From Melanopsichium pennsylvanicum (taxonomy: Eukaryota > Basidiomycota > Ustilaginomycetes > Ustilaginales), in contig OAPG01000004.1 of NCBI GenBank assembly GCA_900208305.1, forward strand, positions 124,001 through 188,000: a stretch of DNA of 64,000 nucleotides, in the 5' to 3' direction. Below, one piece after another: positions 61,001 through 64,000 of this stretch. Numbering within the stretch: position 1 is the first letter of the stretch; each line of letters starts with the position of its first letter. A program made the translations under genes and the position numbers. The notes under the pieces are model-generated. The model ran no database searches. It saw only the letters and a program-made list of their open reading frames with translations, and was not told where the DNA came from.

Positions 61001-62813
61001 CTTTCTTTTTTTCATTCTTTTTAAGGCGCGTTTTGGATTGCCATTTTGAATATCTGCGATACACTTTTGTCCGTACACAGAGCAGCTGCTGCGTCTGTAC
61101 CCAGCTCGACGCCTTTCGTGATTCCAGAAAGCGCAGAAGGTCAACATGATGCTTTCTGATACTCAAAAGAGAGCCTTGGCTGGTTGGTGAGCTCACATAT
61201 AACTGCCAAAGCGAGAGAGAAGGGCTTCGTAGGCAAAGCGGGAACGACAGAGAAAGGGTTTGAGCTTGTTGCGCAGCATCACATTGCATAGCGACCAAGC
61301 AGGCCGTCAAAACCGAGCATGACGTCGCCCGCGCCATTGCAAGGCTGGTGTTGCCTGACATGCCAGGTCAAGCGCTTGACGTGCGAGGCCTTGACGGTTA
61401 TATAAATAAAACAAGGTTATAGTCGCCTAACACGAAGCATTATTTCTTGCTATTGTACGTACCTCCAAACGTCTCGAAGCTCACTCTGAGGTGTGATAGG
61501 ACGGTCGGCTTTGACGCTACAGCAAAGCGATTACATCCTCTTGATTGCACCCACCTCCCTTCGTTCCACAGGCCGAGAAAGTGCAGGCTTGGGTCTCGAA
61601 CGGAGGCAAAATTGAACGTAACAACTTTAATCTCGCGTATACGATCCTACCAGTGTTTGGAACGCCTGCATCTCACTTGCACCTGAGCAACAAGCGCTTG
61701 CGCTGTTACAGTATCTGGGACCGCGCTTGCCCAATTCGATTGATAAGAGCCAACACGTCGCTTGTTCTGTCTCTTCTGTCAAAGCCAGAGGCGTGGTTGA
61801 CCAGTTCTCCATTTCGCTAAACCCGCTAACCGACGCAGACATGCAAATCCACGGACTCACGACTTTCGGCGTTTAATCGCCTTGGGCAGACGGGCTCTCC
61901 GAAACACTGCGCATGTTCGGAAAGTTTCCGCGCACACTCACGATGCACCATAGAGCCTAACACAGCTATCATTGCGTGTTTGACCGCCGGATAAAGCGCC
62001 GATTGAAAGCAGCAACTGAGAAATGGGTCGGTGTGTCCCACTCGCCCCTTGTTGCCTATGCCACAAACGAGCCAGGCACACCAAGCACATTTCCATGCAA
62101 CACGGCCGAGATCCGTTACGGCAACGCACAATCATACCTTCATGCAACGCTTGTTCTGCGATTCAGAGACCGCTTGTGCGAGATTCAGTCGGGCGACTCG
62201 CCTCAAGTTCTATACGTATCAAAACGAGCCGGAAGGAAATTACAGAACGTCTCTCGTCGGGAAGCGAACTAGGGCGCTCTCGGGCAGATTCAGGTTCTTT
62301 GTTGAACTTTAAAATCTAGGAAACAAGATCTGACAGTTGCCTGACGGGCGGCTGTCTCCCCTGCTTATTATATTTTTTGTTCTTTGACTGTAGAAACCAA
62401 GAAGACGCTCGAACAAGTTTAGAGGAAAGGCGGGGCGCTTAAGATCTGCTAAGCGAACGCATTACCCATAAAGTTACATGAATTCTGGCGTGGGAAAAAA
62501 AATTCGACCAAGAACTCATCTGTGTGTATAGTCACAATCACGCGTGAGCTCGTGTGCTGGGCGGCTAAGACATATACAGCCTGGCGTGTGTCGTTTTACA
62601 ATACCGGTAGGTACAGTAATTTAGATGCCCTTTTGTCGGGGCAGAGCGGACCCCTTTTCCTGTAAGGAGATGTCTGATCGCTGATAAGAAACCGTTTCTC
62701 AGTGTTCATGCATCGATCGAATCTGCAAGATCGTCGCCAGATCTGACCGCACCTGCCTGAAACAAAGGTTGCAAAACTTGATTTCGCCGTCATGCGAGGG
62801 AGAGTGAGGTACA

Positions 62814-62840
62814 AAGAGAGAGAGAAAGAGAGAGAAAGAG
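62814..62840 (+). repeat. GA-rich microsatellite
   Basis: Imperfect (GA)n run interrupted by AAAG, in non-coding DNA. Confidence 0.75.
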
Positions 62841-64000
62841 CAAGTTGCAAAAGAGGCGGTGCGACTTATCTAGAGTACCTAAGCCACTCTCTGTGAATCC
62901 TGTAGCCGCAACTGTTGCTGCCCATCACATTGAACATTGCGCAAAAATTGCTTTCGTACTATAGCATGTGATCACAATCGCTTCCATTGCAGAAGGCACA
63001 ATGGTTCCGAGCCTGAAGAAGCGGGGGATTGAGCAAGAGCGCCAGAATCGCTGTGCCCACAGTCGCCACCCAAGATAGAACAGAAGGACCACCACTCCAA
63101 TGCCACATGTCCCAACCACGCGCGCCTTTGCCATCCGTCATAATTCGCAAGCGAGTCGTGCTTGGTCTAGCTCACTCATGGTCAGATCACCATATGTATC
63201 GCACGACTGGAGTTGGTCCATCATGACGCCACTTGAGACTCCATACGGACCAACGTTAGCACTATCAACTTCGCGTCCTACCCGCCAAAATTGCTGTACT
63301 TCTCACGTGTCGTCCGATCGCAACTTGACCGACACTTAGGACGGTGAAATTTGTATCCAATATTGGATCTGTCGGGCAGCTGCGCGGTCGAATCAAACTC
63401 CGACAGGCTATGTGTGAATGTGTGTGCCTGAAATCTGGACACAAAAAATGAATCATCAGATCTGCAACACTTCCGTTCCGCTTTTCCGTGCCACTATTAC
63501 GAATTTTGGGCACGCTGACAGAACAATGGGGACCGAGAACCTTGCCACGCTTGGTCGTCGTATAATGGCATCCAATAATTTGATTCTATTCTTTTCCGCT
63601 GGAAGAGACACGGTAGGCCCGATGAACTTTAGTGTCCTCGTGCCCTCATGTCTGGTCTCTGGCAAAGGACGAGAAAGGGGAAGAGATTGTGCGTTACTGG
63701 TGCTTGCAGGTTCTGAGACAACGATTTCACAAACTTCTGCGAAAAAGCCCGGAATGAGTTAATCTTTTTCTCGCAAACGGAACACAAAAATGTCTTCTGC
63801 ATGCTTCGGCTGTCACACCCTGGTGGGGTCCCATACTGGAAACGAACCCACTCCTTGCTGCCAGTTCTCGAATGACAACTCGAGCAGCTTCCATACTGCT
63901 TCGCTTCCTACCTGACCTTGTGGTGGGATAAATGCTTGACGATTTCATACACTATAGAGATGAGCGTGGACACGGATCTGAGCAAAACATCCGTTGAAAA

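Larger units (their letters stand above)
57691..64000. other. Long gene-poor region upstream of the C2H2 gene
   Basis: About 6.3 kb in which no frame looks like protein; the longest frames are about 90-140 codons, mostly from non-ATG starts, without domains. It holds G17 (58019-58035), T24 (60977-61000), a GA-rich run (62814-62840) and TAC(T/A)GTA motifs (60492-60498, 62612-62618). It could be an extended promoter and leader, non-coding RNA, or decayed sequence. The next gene lies outside the window. Confidence 0.4.

Noticed and set aside
60977..61022. Poly-T tract as the tail of a reverse-transcribed insertion
   Set aside because: No coding remnant, target-site duplication or internal promoter could be seen beside it.

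Overview
The window reads as nuclear DNA of a basidiomycete smut fungus (Ustilaginomycotina, most likely Ustilaginales). The strongest pointer is a TEY-type MAP kinase with a roughly 215-residue extension before the kinase domain, the architecture of Ustilago maydis Kpp6. Most genes are single long ORFs, proteins carry long Ser/Ala/Gln-rich disordered arms, and the few introns are about 90-115 nt with fungal splice signals. The species cannot be fixed from the sequence alone. I see no rRNA, tRNA, transposon or CRISPR array.

Layout. 0.2-6.9 kb: an unknown basic protein, a four-exon D-aminoacyl-tRNA deacylase gene on the minus strand, a single-pass membrane protein and a short unknown ORF. 6.9-9.6 kb: long non-coding region leading into kpp6 (9.6-11.3 kb). 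12-17 kb: ribosome-biogenesis factor NOC4 and an unknown acidic/Lys-rich protein. 17.6-24 kb, minus strand: TAF12, ATG5 and KAE1. 24.2-26.3 kb: CTU2/NCS2, divergent from KAE1. 26.4-30 kb: a Tay1-type telomere-binding protein. 32-38 kb: RPB11, PEX14 and a BAR-domain protein. 38-46.3 kb: an LCAT/lipase-like hydrolase, the mitofissin ATG44, nucleoporin NUP54/NUP57 and a secreted lactonase-like protein. 47-53.3 kb: an unknown mitochondrial protein, coproporphyrinogen oxidase HEM13 and a NIPA-type transporter. 55.7-57.7 kb: an Msn2/4-like C2H2 factor, followed by about 6.3 kb with no convincing gene.

Themes. Three genes serve tRNA quality (DTD, KAE1 for t6A37, CTU2 for s2U34); KAE1 and CTU2 share a 249-bp divergent promoter. 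ATG5, ATG44 and PEX14 serve organelle turnover and biogenesis. Both genes in which I could place introns (DTD and KAE1) hide very small 3' exons that finish conserved C-terminal motifs; ORF-only annotation would truncate or misread both ends. Several start codons were moved to the first in-frame ATG because the longest open frame begins at TTG or GTG.
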